Position numbers and translations under genes: made by a program. 61,319 bases of DNA from Phycisphaerae bacterium (GTDB lineage: Bacteria; Planctomycetota; Phycisphaerae; UBA1845): positions 1 to 61,319 of the forward strand of contig JAJDDW010000005.1 in the NCBI GenBank assembly GCA_029260115.1, written 5' to 3'. The notes beneath the pieces are model-generated. The model saw nothing but the letters and a program-made list of their open reading frames with translations. It searched no databases and was not told the DNA's origin. Each line of letters opens with the position of its first letter. Positions within the stretch are counted from its first letter, which is position 1. Shown piece after piece: positions 29,671-40,796 of this stretch.

Positions 29671-30423
29671 TCAGGCGGGTTTGCCAACCATGATAATCGA
29701 CTGCCCGAATAGTGGCGGCACAAAACGCTCAAAAGCATCTAGATAGGGAGCTAAGCGGTTCAGGATGTTTGCTGGTCCGGCTGTCACATGGCGTCGTTTT
29801 AAGACTCGGCTGGCAATCATCCAACCGAAATAGCCCGGCATGTTCATATACGAGGTGTGAACAACTTGTAATTTAGCCGCTTCAAAGGCGCGGCGGAGCG
29901 ATCGCTTATTATAACGGCGACGATGACCAACTGAACTGTCTAGCTTGCCGTATGCGCTCATGTGGGCGGATGCCACTATGATGACGTTTCCGTTAGGCCT
30001 ACAGAGCTGACGCATCCCGGAGAGCGATGCGACATCATCTTCTAGGCTATCCAGTAACCTCATACACACGACACTATCGAAAGACTCTGCCGGTAGTTGG
30101 TCGTTGGGACAATTCGTCAGGCAGTCTTGCACGAATTCAATATTGGCGTGATGGCGAAATCTCGCTATTGCTTCGTCAAAACTAGGGCCAAAGGGTTCTA
30201 AACCGACCACACGGGATCGATTTAGCAAGAAGCGGATAAAGTTACCGTTTCCGCAGCCTATATCACACACGCTGGCTCCTAAGTAAGGGCGGAGTCGGCT
30301 ATATGTCCAGTGGTTATATTCATACATCTCAGCCAGCATGCCGAGCGAATTGTGCACTTTGTCTTCAATGCTAGGCGTAGCATGAGGAGCGTCTGCTATC
30401 ATTGATTGGGTTGTCATGCCCAT
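29671..30423 (-). CDS. SAM-dependent methyltransferase
   Basis: 250 residues of class I Rossmann fold. The SAM-binding motif I is CDIGCGNGNFIRFLL, followed by the acidic end of strand 2 in VVGLEPFG and motif FDSVVCMRLLDSL. The layout fits Methyltransf_11/12 enzymes that act on small molecules, lipids or glycan carriers. It is divergent from the polysaccharide deacetylase gene. The C-terminal region (PYFGW, FERFVPPLFGQSIIMVG) is typical of the group near glycan genes. Substrate not known. Confidence 0.78.
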   Translation of the reverse strand: MGMTTQSMIADAPHATPSIEDKVHNSLGMLAEMYEYNHWTYSRLRPYLGASVCDIGCGNGNFIRFLLNRSRVVGLEPFGPSFDEAIARFRHHANIEFVQDCLTNCPNDQLPAESFDSVVCMRLLDSLEDDVASLSGMRQLCRPNGNVIIVASAHMSAYGKLDSSVGHRRRYNKRSLRRAFEAAKLQVVHTSYMNMPGYFGWMIASRVLKRRHVTAGPANILNRLAPYLDAFERFVPPLFGQSIIMVGKPA

Positions 30424-30681
30424 TCTTATCGGCCACTAGTCGGTCCACCTAAATACACTTTTGTTGGACTTCTAGGTTTCGCCCAAATCAGGCGTTGTCC
30501 CGATAAAGTAGCGCGAGACAGCGTCCGATAGAGCGCTCATTGCGCGGCTCTGCGGTCTCAAGCATTCATTTTTTACGATTGCCATGATGGCCTATGTTGA
30601 TAGCAATGGTCGTATCGTATCATCGTAACTTTGAGTTAGCTCAATGGGTATGCTGGATGGGTAAAAGGAACAGGCTATTAG

Positions 30682-32145
30682 ATGGACATGCGCCAAGATA
30701 ACAAACCCAGTATACTAGAGCCTGTTTTTAGGTTTTGGGGCTATTCCCGCAAAACGTACCGCGACATGGTAGGTCCGGGATGCGCGATCCAAAGTGAACG
30801 CCTACTTTTCGCGGTCCCACATTACGGCGCGTTACGCTTTGCCCGAGACGTGTCTGAGTTGATTAACACGGATGCGTACGGTCTAGTTCAATTTCGACAA
30901 TCATGGTTACTCATCGATGAGACGCTCAAGCCTGAAGGAAAACCACTAGCTTGGATCGAAACAAAAAAAGGCCATCGATATCCAATCATCACACGCACTA
31001 GCGATAACCAATTTCACTTTTGGTTCGACGTTGATCGCACGATTCAATTTGTGCAAAATGAAGAACACCTGCGGCACGCGGCACCTTTGTATGTAAAACT
31101 TGGCGTCAATCCTCATCGATTACCACGCCACATGCGTGACCTAGCCTTTCATGGTATGCATAGACTTCGTCAATTACGTGGTTCAAGCGGATCGATAGGT
31201 CAAGGTTTCGCAGCAGTGGATATGTGGCGTGGCTTGATTCATCGTATAGTAGAATCCCAAAGCAATGCAATACCAACGCCTTTTTGGCCAGACGGAAAAA
31301 AGTATGCCTGCGCAGCGAGCCATGACCTCGATACTGTCCAATGTTTTATCAAACCGAAACTGCTGGAACAATTTCGATCCATCGACGAAGACTGCGGGAT
31401 GCGAACCGCGTGGATGGTCGTCACGGGCAATTTGGAACCTGGCCGAACGGCATTGGATGACTTATACGCCCATGGCCATGAAATTGGGTTTCATGGTACG
31501 GTGCACGATCATCGACTTGCCTTTGCCCCGCCAGCGGAGATGGTACGGCGGGTTGCAGAGGTAAGATCGCTGGTTTCATCCTATGGCACGACAGGATTTC
31601 GCTCCCCCGCTTATTTGCGTACCCCCAGTTTGTACCGGGCGATTGATGTCGCATTGTCCTATGACATGAGTATGCACGACGCGATAGAGGGCGTGTGTCG
31701 ACCATCGCCAGCCAACGAGGGATGTGGCACTTGTCACCCCTTCTTCTTGCATGGCACGAACCTGTTGGAAATTCCAACAACAGTGCCGGAAGATTGGCAA
31801 TACGATTTGATGGGTATTAACGACTGCGACAAAATTTTGTCGTCACAGCTTGAAAATATATCATGCATTAAGATGCGCGGCGGTATCGCGAATGCGTTAA
31901 CGCATACCGAACCCGAGCCGACGACCAAACCATTTATGATTCAGGCGTATCGTCAACTCATGACGGTCATGGCTCGGGATGAGCAAGCCTGGCTTGCGAC
32001 GCCTGGCGAGATAAATCGTTGGTGGCGATTAAGAGTTGAATCTATCAATCAACTTTGGACTCAGGGTGTAGCGTATGCCCCCGTCTCGGCATCTCGACAT
32101 GACTTATTGCTACCCAAGAAACAACGTCAAGCCGCTATACACTAA
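30682..32145 (+). CDS. Polysaccharide deacetylase-like (NodB-type) protein
   Basis: 487 residues. The N-terminal 200 residues are not recognised. From about 205 the NodB-homology region follows: SHDLD (213-217, the catalytic and metal-binding Asp), HGHEIGFHGTVHDH (264-277, the metal-binding His pair) and GFRSPAYLR near 305. These enzymes remove N-acetyl groups from peptidoglycan or exopolysaccharide. The start ATG has AGGAAC upstream. It is flanked by methyltransferases and a GT-C-like enzyme, which fits a surface-polysaccharide cluster. The arrangement of two HxxxH-type histidines is intact, so it is probably active. Confidence 0.78.
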   Translation: MDMRQDNKPSILEPVFRFWGYSRKTYRDMVGPGCAIQSERLLFAVPHYGALRFARDVSELINTDAYGLVQFRQSWLLIDETLKPEGKPLAWIETKKGHRYPIITRTSDNQFHFWFDVDRTIQFVQNEEHLRHAAPLYVKLGVNPHRLPRHMRDLAFHGMHRLRQLRGSSGSIGQGFAAVDMWRGLIHRIVESQSNAIPTPFWPDGKKYACAASHDLDTVQCFIKPKLLEQFRSIDEDCGMRTAWMVVTGNLEPGRTALDDLYAHGHEIGFHGTVHDHRLAFAPPAEMVRRVAEVRSLVSSYGTTGFRSPAYLRTPSLYRAIDVALSYDMSMHDAIEGVCRPSPANEGCGTCHPFFLHGTNLLEIPTTVPEDWQYDLMGINDCDKILSSQLENISCIKMRGGIANALTHTEPEPTTKPFMIQAYRQLMTVMARDEQAWLATPGEINRWWRLRVESINQLWTQGVAYAPVSASRHDLLLPKKQRQAAIH

Positions 32146-32153
32146 TAAGACAA

Positions 32154-32930
32154 CTAAACGCAGGCCACTGAATCGTAGGCTGTAACGCCATTCGTTTTCG
32201 CCGCGTTTATTGGTTTGTTTGCGGAAATAATTAGCGACCCGGCGATCTCGCGCATGAGTGGCAAACGCTCTGCCGTAGCGCCGAAAGCCCTGACCAAGCT
32301 AATCAACGGCCTTGGTGTGAATGGGTGCAGGAAGTCAAACGGCTCAATTGACGCGGACTCGAAACATGAATCGGTGATCTGTTTCACGAGGCGCCAGCGG
32401 ACAAAGGCGGTCTCTTCCGGGCTTTCCCCAGCTAAGCGTCGCAGGAGCGGAATTTTGCGCTGCATGGCTATTTGGGGGTTCATCATGTTCGGTTCTGCAA
32501 AAGCGATTCGACCGCCTGGCTTGAGCACGCGAAACATCTCAGCTAGCGATTTTGATACGTCAAGATGATGTAAAATGCTTGAACCGACTACGGCATCGAA
32601 CATATCGTCTTCATAAGAGAGTGCTTCCGCATCATCAAGGCTAAATGTCACGTCGCCAGGTATTTGCTTCGACGCTGTATGGGCTAACAAGTCTGGTGAA
32701 ACGTCGATGGCATCAACTTGGCACCCGATAGCAGCGAACGCTCGGGTGAATAGCCCGGTCCCACAACCGATTTCAAGAATCCGCATACCGGGCTTTAGTT
32801 TCGCGGTCTGGATGATTAGCGCCGCGCGGCGAGAGGCCCGCTGACGCCCTGCTGGCGATGCCCAATTCCAGACCGACTCCGCCTTATCAGCAATAACCTG
32901 GCCATGCTCAATTTCGCCTGGACGTACCAT
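32154..32930 (-). CDS. SAM-dependent methyltransferase
   Basis: 258 residues, class I. Motif I is MRILEIGCGTGLFTRAF, then VDAIDVSPDLL (ribose-binding acidic residue in the second strand), FDAVVGSSILHHLD and LKPGGRIAFAEPN. This is the UbiE/Methyltransf_11 pattern. The gene ends nine bases from the convergent polysaccharide deacetylase gene and lies 52 bases from moaB on the same strand. Sequence does not identify the substrate; a glycan or lipid intermediate is plausible from context. Confidence 0.8.
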   Translation of the reverse strand: MVRPGEIEHGQVIADKAESVWNWASPAGRQRASRRAALIIQTAKLKPGMRILEIGCGTGLFTRAFAAIGCQVDAIDVSPDLLAHTASKQIPGDVTFSLDDAEALSYEDDMFDAVVGSSILHHLDVSKSLAEMFRVLKPGGRIAFAEPNMMNPQIAMQRKIPLLRRLAGESPEETAFVRWRLVKQITDSCFESASIEPFDFLHPFTPRPLISLVRAFGATAERLPLMREIAGSLIISANKPINAAKTNGVTAYDSVACV

Positions 32931-32982
32931 GCCTGCAGCTCCTGTGTTATTGATGGTTCCACGCGGATACTATCGGACAGTT

Positions 32983-33495
32983 TTACAGCATCCCTGAGCC
33001 TAGTAGGCCAACAATGTGCGTTAGTTGAGGGATGATTAGCTTGTCGACGCCTAGCTCGACTGCCTTGGTAGAACCTGGCAGGCAAAATACCGCCGTGGTG
33101 GCCATCGAACCAGCAACCGCGCGGGAGAGCATGGCTGCGGCACCGATTTGCTCATAGCTTAGCGTTCGGAATAATTCGCCAAACCCGTCAATTCGCTTGT
33201 CTAGCAAGGCGGTGACAGCCTCGACGGTTGTATCGCGTGGCGAAAGACCAGTTCCACCTATCGTGATAATAACCTGACATGAAGCATCGGCGTTCCATTG
33301 GCGGATGAGGTTGGCGACATCCTCCGGCTCGTCGGGCACGATCTCATATTGCACAACCGTATGACCGGCTGCGGTTAGCCGCTGGCGGGCCCATTGTCCG
33401 CTGTGGTCAGTGTCTGTGGTGCGCGTATCGCTTACTGTTAATACGCCACAGCCGACGGATACGGGATCGGATACTCGATGTAAATCATTGGTCAT
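32983..33495 (-). CDS. moaB: Molybdenum cofactor biosynthesis protein MoaB
   Basis: 170 residues of the MoaB/MogA fold. The signature GGTGLSPRDTT (80-90) is the molybdopterin-binding loop, and the protein ends with LPGSTKAVELGVDKLIIPQL, also typical. The family adenylates molybdopterin or assists that step in Mo-cofactor synthesis. No other moa or moe gene is in the window. The order relative to the methyltransferase suggests it may be co-transcribed with the genes on the minus strand, but the function of those is unrelated. Confidence 0.88.
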   Translation of the reverse strand: MTNDLHRVSDPVSVGCGVLTVSDTRTTDTDHSGQWARQRLTAAGHTVVQYEIVPDEPEDVANLIRQWNADASCQVIITIGGTGLSPRDTTVEAVTALLDKRIDGFGELFRTLSYEQIGAAAMLSRAVAGSMATTAVFCLPGSTKAVELGVDKLIIPQLTHIVGLLGSGML

Positions 33496-33599
33496 GATAG
33501 TGTAGTCTTTGTATTATTCCAGTTAAATTTTGCACTTGCGGCGTTATATTATTAAGCACCTCGTATTGTCGTCGCAGCATATCGTAATCGCAGGACCGT

Positions 33600-33615
33600 G
33601 CGGGATGAAGCCCGC
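33600..33615. repeat. Short GC-rich palindrome, REP-like
   Basis: GCGGG and CCCGC around a six-base loop (ATGAAG). Its core GGGATGAAGCCCG resembles the palindrome in cysS (50424-50441) and the arms of the long hairpin at 52454-52558. It lies just 3' of the RF-1-domain gene stop, between that gene and moaB. Confidence 0.5.
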
Positions 33616-33633
33616 GGCTCGTTTCGGAGCGAA

Positions 33634-34200
33634 TCATTTTAGCGGCGCAGCACCATGCTTTCCGCGCATGTCATTGACGGTAGCAAACAGCTTGGGATCT
33701 CGTTTTAAAAAGCTGACAATTCCCGAAGTCGTCAAACCTAGCACACCCGCGGCCTCGCTAATTCTAGCATTGACCGCATGAATTATATCAAGCAACTCTG
33801 CAGCGACAAAAGGATAATCCGTGTTTTTCACGCTGATCGAAATGCTACTACCTTTGTGGCAATATCTACCAATTGTTTCGCCAATCTGGTCGCTGTCTAG
33901 GCACACCGGCAGACGGTAGCGATAGGCGATCATCATACGGAGTCGAATAATCGCGCGGCTTTTGTTGATATGCTGGGACCGATCCTCTTCCGCAATGGCT
34001 ATCAGCTTCGTGGGCAAGTGTCGTAAACGCACTGCTGAGCATGTTTTGTTACGCTTCTGACCGCCTGGCCCGGATGCCCGGTAGACATCTATCTCACATT
34101 GCTTGAGCAGAGCGAGGTCGTCATGAAACAACAGTTCGCGTGCTTCTTCAGGATTCGATTCTGATGAAAATGACAAAAATAACCCACCTTGTAGCGCCAC
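33634..34200 (-). CDS. RF-1-domain ribosome-rescue-like protein
   Basis: 188 residues with the GGQ peptide-release motif, [11 protein letters not shown] (44-53), followed by [11 protein letters not shown]. This is the catalytic domain shared by release factors and stand-alone ArfB/ICT1-like peptidyl-tRNA hydrolases. There is no codon-recognition domain, so it is likely to act on stalled ribosomes. The basic C-terminal tail that ArfB uses to plug the mRNA channel is not obvious; the C-terminus is a weakly basic helix region ([18 protein letters not shown]). The start is GTG at 34200 with a weak ribosome-binding site; the first ATG in frame would remove the catalytic motif. Confidence 0.8.
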   Translation of the reverse strand: MALQGGLFLSFSSESNPEEARELLFHDDLALLKQCEIDVYRASGPGGQKRNKTCSAVRLRHLPTKLIAIAEEDRSQHINKSRAIIRLRMMIAYRYRLPVCLDSDQIGETIGRYCHKGSSISISVKNTDYPFVAAELLDIIHAVNARISEAAGVLGLTTSGIVSFLKRDPKLFATVNDMRGKHGAAPLK

Positions 34201-34511
34201 CCGGCGTAAACGATGTCGTTACAACGCGCCTGGAGTCGCCCGATACACAGACATGCCGTGCACCTACCAGCATCTAATAGCTTCATGGTATGCCATTTGT
34301 GACGCTTTCGCACATAACAAGCTATTATTCGGACTATTAGCCAGCACAATACCTATCGGACGCCCTGCTTTGCTGTCTCGAATGATATAATACAATTGAG
34401 CGTTCCCGAGGAGGAGTGGCCACAAGTCTACGCGACGCTCAACCGATAATCTTTGCAGTGTGATGAGACTATTCCCTGTCCATCGGTCTAGAGTCGATGT
34501 GGGAGATTGCG
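34201..34511. other. Divergent intergenic region with an extended -10 promoter
   Basis: 311 bases between the RF-1-domain gene (minus) and the FG-GAP gene (plus). TGATATAAT at 34384-34392 is an extended -10 box (TG-N-TATAAT) that can start the FG-GAP message near 34400, leaving a leader of about 110 bases. No -35 box at the right distance was seen, as is normal for this promoter class. Confidence 0.5.
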
Positions 34512-36359
34512 ATGAAAATGCGAATTGTGAAAGCGTTATGTGTATCGGCGGCTGCTATGGTGGTCGTGTTTGGTTGTAGTACTAGCCTCCAGTCTACTGG
34601 CGGGGATAGCACGGCCACTCCGGCAGGCTCCCCTTCGGGCACGATTAGCTCATCCTCCATTGATAGCGAATTCAGTGTGGCACCGGTTTCGCCAGGTGGA
34701 ACGGGTGGCGTCATTGTTGACGGCATCAACGAGGAAGGCGAAGCAGTCGGTGAGGCTACTCGAAGCTTCTTTGAAGCGTTCCAAATCGACCCAACTGCGG
34801 AAGATACTGCTGGTCCTAAATTTGTAGTCGCAGGCGATATCAATCAAGATGGCCTGCTCGACTTGGTCAGCGCATGGAACCAATCTCAGCCAATACAATT
34901 GCACCTACAACAACGTGATGCCAATAACAACCTAACATTTAGAACGGTGACTATCGCAGGTAGTACGCCTATCGCAGTCGTTGCGGGCCTAGAGCTTGGG
35001 CAGATCAATGACGATGGTTTTCTTGACATTGTCGTCTTGGTCAAAGCCACAGGTTTAGTTGCACTCTGCCCGCCGGTTATCGCTGGCGACCCACCAAGCG
35101 TGGTGAGTAATCTCGAAGGCCAGATTATTGTGATGTTCAATCCGGGAGTAGCTTCGCAAATTCCTGACGGCGACACGTGGCAAGAAATGATTCTTGTCAA
35201 TCCATTTGTTCAAGACCCCTGGATTCACAACCAATTCCCCGGCAATCAAGAAGCGGATTTTGAGACATCTAAAACACAGCCTGAAATTGCGGGTTTTACT
35301 TCGTTGGTAGTAGCTGAAATTGATGGCGTTGCTGGTGACGACATTATCGTGGCACTCAATCCTGGTGACTGTGAAACATTGGGGCAAAGACCACCGACTA
35401 CTACTGTCGATCTTTGGACAAATCCTGGACCAGGATTGTCCACGAACAGTGCACTTTGGGGTGCTCCACCACCCAGCGGACAATCTAGAAACGTACCCAT
35501 CACGCTTATAGGGGACGCCCCGCAGGTGAAAGACATTGAGGCTTTGGATGTGGATGGCGACGGAGATCTCGACGTAGTCGCTACCTTCACAAACTCGATT
35601 AGCCTTAACGTACGATGGACAAGAAATCCATTTGTGCCTCACACCACAGGCGGCGTAGGCGGTACGGCTGAGGTGATTCGCGGTTCTGATGATGGATGGC
35701 GATTTTTCGCTAGTGGCTGGCAGGTAAGGCCCATTGGGCAAATCGATACAGCAGCAGACGTCATGACGATTGGTGATATCGATCAGGATGGGTTCGATGA
35801 TATCGTCGTACGTTCTACAGCCGGTCAACTCGTTCAGTGGTTCCGACGACCGAATGCACTAACCATTGAACCAGAATTCCCGCCAAACGATCCGGTACCA
35901 GACCGATTTAATTTCCCCTGGCCAGTATTTACGTTAACTGAGTTCAGTGGCCAATCTCCAGAAGCAATCGCCCTTGGTGATGTAACTGGTGATGGGCAAC
36001 TTGATCTCATGGTAGCGGCTGAGGGTGCGGTATTCTGGTATGACAGCACCACCAACGGCAGCGTCTTCGACCCTTGGGCATCAAACACGATCATTCAAGA
36101 CTCTCCAGCCACCAATACCCCTGGCACGCAAGCGGGTACGACACCTACAACCGGCACAGCACCTACAGCTGGTGCAGGGGTTGGCGTATCTGCCGTCGAT
36201 GTAGACACAAACATCAATAGCCTACTCATTGTGGATTTGGATGCGGATGGTCGGATGGACATTATTGGCACGCTCGACCGTCGTAGCGGCACAGGCCTAA
36301 GCGATGACCGTCTTGTTTGGTATCGCAACATCCGTGAAGAAGCCCCAGCTGCGCCTTAG
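34512..36359 (+). CDS. FG-GAP/VCBS repeat lipoprotein
   Basis: 615 residues from the ATG at 34512 (MKMRIVKALC), six bases after GGGAG; an ATG at 34497 in the same frame is possible. A lipobox, VVVFGC, follows the signal segment, then a Ser/Thr/Gly-rich linker. The body has at least six copies of a calcium-binding loop: GDINQDGLLD, GQINDDGFLD, LDVDGDGDLD, GDIDQDGFDD, GDVTGDGQLD, LDADGRMD. These mark a seven-bladed propeller as in FG-GAP/VCBS proteins, which are exported and often adhesive or sugar-binding. A T/P/A-rich patch (TPGTQAGTTPTTGTAPTAG) interrupts the propeller late. Function beyond calcium-dependent binding is unknown. Confidence 0.83.
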   Translation: MKMRIVKALCVSAAAMVVVFGCSTSLQSTGGDSTATPAGSPSGTISSSSIDSEFSVAPVSPGGTGGVIVDGINEEGEAVGEATRSFFEAFQIDPTAEDTAGPKFVVAGDINQDGLLDLVSAWNQSQPIQLHLQQRDANNNLTFRTVTIAGSTPIAVVAGLELGQINDDGFLDIVVLVKATGLVALCPPVIAGDPPSVVSNLEGQIIVMFNPGVASQIPDGDTWQEMILVNPFVQDPWIHNQFPGNQEADFETSKTQPEIAGFTSLVVAEIDGVAGDDIIVALNPGDCETLGQRPPTTTVDLWTNPGPGLSTNSALWGAPPPSGQSRNVPITLIGDAPQVKDIEALDVDGDGDLDVVATFTNSISLNVRWTRNPFVPHTTGGVGGTAEVIRGSDDGWRFFASGWQVRPIGQIDTAADVMTIGDIDQDGFDDIVVRSTAGQLVQWFRRPNALTIEPEFPPNDPVPDRFNFPWPVFTLTEFSGQSPEAIALGDVTGDGQLDLMVAAEGAVFWYDSTTNGSVFDPWASNTIIQDSPATNTPGTQAGTTPTTGTAPTAGAGVGVSAVDVDTNINSLLIVDLDADGRMDIIGTLDRRSGTGLSDDRLVWYRNIREEAPAAP

Positions 36360-36441
36360 TGCTAGTTGGCGTCGGACAATCATGGCGACATCCGCGCATT
36401 GAGTTGTGAATGCGTGCGTAGCCTACTCCGGGTTGTGTAAG

Positions 36442-36987
36442 CTAATCCGTGTATGGCGCGCGTACTCTTGGCCGACCGAATAGCAGAAACGCCGAGGCGA
36501 TTAATCCTACAGACATAGCCATGAGTAAGTTCCGCGACTGCGCATCGCAAAACACACGATCGTAGTCAAACGCGGGTAGCCAGGTAAACAAGGACGAAAC
36601 GAATTCCGGTGGCTCAACCTCTTTCGCTACAAACGCCTTAGTTTCAGGCTCGTACAACTGCGCCGCTTTCTCTACATATATCGTCTGATCGTCCACATTA
36701 TGAAAGCCCAGCTCTCGCCGTGCCAATCGACCAATTACCGCGGGGTCACTGTGCATAGCCTCTAGCAACCGTCGCTCCCGCGACAACGCTTGGTCCATTT
36801 GCTCGCTATGATATTGCGCTTGCTGCTTGGCTAGTTGTAAATCTTCATAGGTTCGCCATTCTGGCACAAACACACATGCAGCTAACACAGCTAAACCCAT
36901 CCCGCTAAGCAACCAAAAAGTCAGCGCCGCCCCAAGGCCTTGGGGTGTTGGCTTGGCGACAGAATCAAGTTCGAAGGCGTATTTCAT
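36442..36987 (-). CDS. FtsB/DivIC-like septum protein
   Basis: 181 residues with a transmembrane helix near the N-terminus (residues 20-42), a coiled coil (EDLQLAKQQAQYHSEQMDQ and on), and then a RLARRELGFHNVDDQTIYV block. The last resembles the end of FtsB/DivIC proteins (RxxLGMxxPGEx), which join FtsL and FtsQ at the division site. The gene starts right after eno, and eno-ftsB order is widespread in bacteria, which backs the call. Unlike E. coli FtsB (about 103 residues) it has a second hydrophobic segment at the C-terminus, so it may be a two-pass version. The symbol is left open for that reason. Confidence 0.6.
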   Translation of the reverse strand: MKYAFELDSVAKPTPQGLGAALTFWLLSGMGLAVLAACVFVPEWRTYEDLQLAKQQAQYHSEQMDQALSRERRLLEAMHSDPAVIGRLARRELGFHNVDDQTIYVEKAAQLYEPETKAFVAKEVEPPEFVSSLFTWLPAFDYDRVFCDAQSRNLLMAMSVGLIASAFLLFGRPRVRAPYTD

Positions 36988-38853
<1,866 letters not shown>

Positions 38854-40773
38854 CTATGGACAACTTGGCAGGCAGGAGCCAGTTAAGCAATTTGTTACGC
38901 CGTCCCCGAATTCGCCGCCGGCAAATGCGATCACTTCCCTCAAGATGTCATTACCCGCGATGATGCCATTGGGGACCAGGCCGTCGGTATCTACGCGCGA
39001 CAGATGAGGGGCCGAGGGGAGCAATTGGAATTTTTGCACTACAGATACGATGTCATTAGCCGTAACAAGCCCGTCTGGTGCCAACCACGTACCGCCGATA
39101 AACGAACCAGCCAAGTCGCCGAATTGTCGGCCTGCAGTAAACGGCGGTGGTGTCGTAAATATTGATAACGGTGTCGAGAAATTGACATCATCCGCGGTGA
39201 CCTCTATCAAATACTCGTTACCTGGCACAATTTCGCATCCTCGAACATGGATGACCGAATCTGTCCATACGCAATATTCCGTAGTCTGGACCAAAACGCT
39301 TAGCTTGCCTTCCACGCCAGCGTCCTGCAGTCCGCAACCTACATACCAAGGCGTAGTGGAATCCATGCGTGTCACTCGCAAGGCTATCGGTTGTCCAGGG
39401 TTCGTACTCGGATTTAGAGACAAGTAACGATCTTTGGTTACATCATGAGGCACGGGCGCGGGTAACGGTGGAAGTAGAAGATCATTACAGTTAAACGATG
39501 TACTTCCCAGCGATAACTCACTAAGCGTGGGAGGTTGACGCGAAAAAACGCCGACGCCGCCAATGCCTAGCGCACTGGTTATGGACGTAGCGGTGGTTGA
39601 AAGCGTTGTCATCTCTACATAACCAAGTCGTACCCAAGCTGGGTCCACCCCTTGAGGCGTAAAGTTTGATCCGCCAAAGTTCGTAATCAAACCACTGCCA
39701 TTATCGATACTGCCCTCGTTAAGCTCTGGAAAACCAGTCGTATGGACCAAAGTAGATGCTTGAAAAATACTAGCATTAAAGGATAAATCAACATACATCC
39801 CCGTTACGCCTGTGTTCAATACGCCAAGATCGCTGACCCATAATTCGAGCACGAAAGTGGCTGGGACATTGCTAGAATCACAGATGCGGTCAGCCAACGT
39901 GCCGGGTTGATCGCTTACGTCGATGATATTAGGCGACGCAAAAGGAATCAGTTGCAACGCTACATCCGTAAAACTTTGACCAGCAGCCCATACCATTGCA
40001 TTGGCTAACATATGATCGCCGTCGGTCGTCGCATCCCAATAGAGGCTGCTGACGTCACTGGAAGGCGGATAAAAACCCAGATCGACACGCCTTCCTGGAA
40101 GGTCTTCACGATACGCAATAAGCGGCGCGCCATCATCCCACTGGGCTACGATCACACTTCCACTGGCTAGTTGCAACGTAGAGGGTCGAGCACTGAGCAA
40201 GCCGCCGTCGAAAGTTGCCACATTATTAACGAGCACGTGCGAAGGCACGCTAATTCCACCCAAGCCCGCTGGCCCGGCGGTATTTTCTAATTTAGGAACT
40301 ATGACTTCGTACCCGTCGGTCTCCCAACGGCCTGCGACATATCTCCCGGCTATGCTGCTCGTATTGGCAAACACGGCTAAAACTACACCGCCGCCACTGT
40401 CAACATAGTCAGCTAAGTTATTCCCCAGGGCCACCTCGTCCAAGAAGTCTAGATTGCTCCAGACGAGCACGGCGTCGTACAATTGCAATGTGGGCAACGT
40501 AGGTGTTACCAGCCCGGCATGAATAATGTCTACGCTACTAAATTGGCCTGTCGCCAAGAGTTTGCTGCTAACATCTGTAAACAAGGCGTCCGACACATTG
40601 GCGGAGGCGGAGGCGACGATGGCAATATTGGCGCCACCCGCGAGACCTAGCTGATAGGTCTGAAAACTTTCTCGCTGTCCGTCTGGATAAGCCGCTTGTG
40701 CCACTTGCCCCATTGGCACAATGAACAAAATCATCATTAGCCAGACGTTTTTATAATTATTCTTGCTTCCCAT
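38854..40773 (-). CDS. Exported protein with cohesin-like and dockerin-like regions
   Basis: 639 residues from the ATG at 40773 (a TTG at 40794 is the alternative), with GAGGG just upstream and a signal peptide ending GQVAQA. The first half (IAIVASASANVSDALFTDV; YDAVLVWSNLDFLDEVALGN; DYVDSGGGVVLAVF) is a Rossmann-like glutamine-amidotransferase/ThuA-type fold. The middle (LGVLNTGVTGMYVDLSFNASIFQAS, then NGSGLITNFGG) is a cohesin-like beta domain also present in the 1430-residue gene. The end carries two DG-x-N/T-x-x-D-type helices (LAPDGLVTANDI, VPNGIIAGNDI) like a dockerin. It is the last gene of a four-gene operon and begins within 25 bases of the DUF1501 stop. Confidence 0.7.
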   Translation of the reverse strand: MGSKNNYKNVWLMMILFIVPMGQVAQAAYPDGQRESFQTYQLGLAGGANIAIVASASANVSDALFTDVSSKLLATGQFSSVDIIHAGLVTPTLPTLQLYDAVLVWSNLDFLDEVALGNNLADYVDSGGGVVLAVFANTSSIAGRYVAGRWETDGYEVIVPKLENTAGPAGLGGISVPSHVLVNNVATFDGGLLSARPSTLQLASGSVIVAQWDDGAPLIAYREDLPGRRVDLGFYPPSSDVSSLYWDATTDGDHMLANAMVWAAGQSFTDVALQLIPFASPNIIDVSDQPGTLADRICDSSNVPATFVLELWVSDLGVLNTGVTGMYVDLSFNASIFQASTLVHTTGFPELNEGSIDNGSGLITNFGGSNFTPQGVDPAWVRLGYVEMTTLSTTATSITSALGIGGVGVFSRQPPTLSELSLGSTSFNCNDLLLPPLPAPVPHDVTKDRYLSLNPSTNPGQPIALRVTRMDSTTPWYVGCGLQDAGVEGKLSVLVQTTEYCVWTDSVIHVRGCEIVPGNEYLIEVTADDVNFSTPLSIFTTPPPFTAGRQFGDLAGSFIGGTWLAPDGLVTANDIVSVVQKFQLLPSAPHLSRVDTDGLVPNGIIAGNDILREVIAFAGGEFGDGVTNCLTGSCLPSCP

Positions 40774-40796
40774 AACCCTCAATATCACTTTCAACG

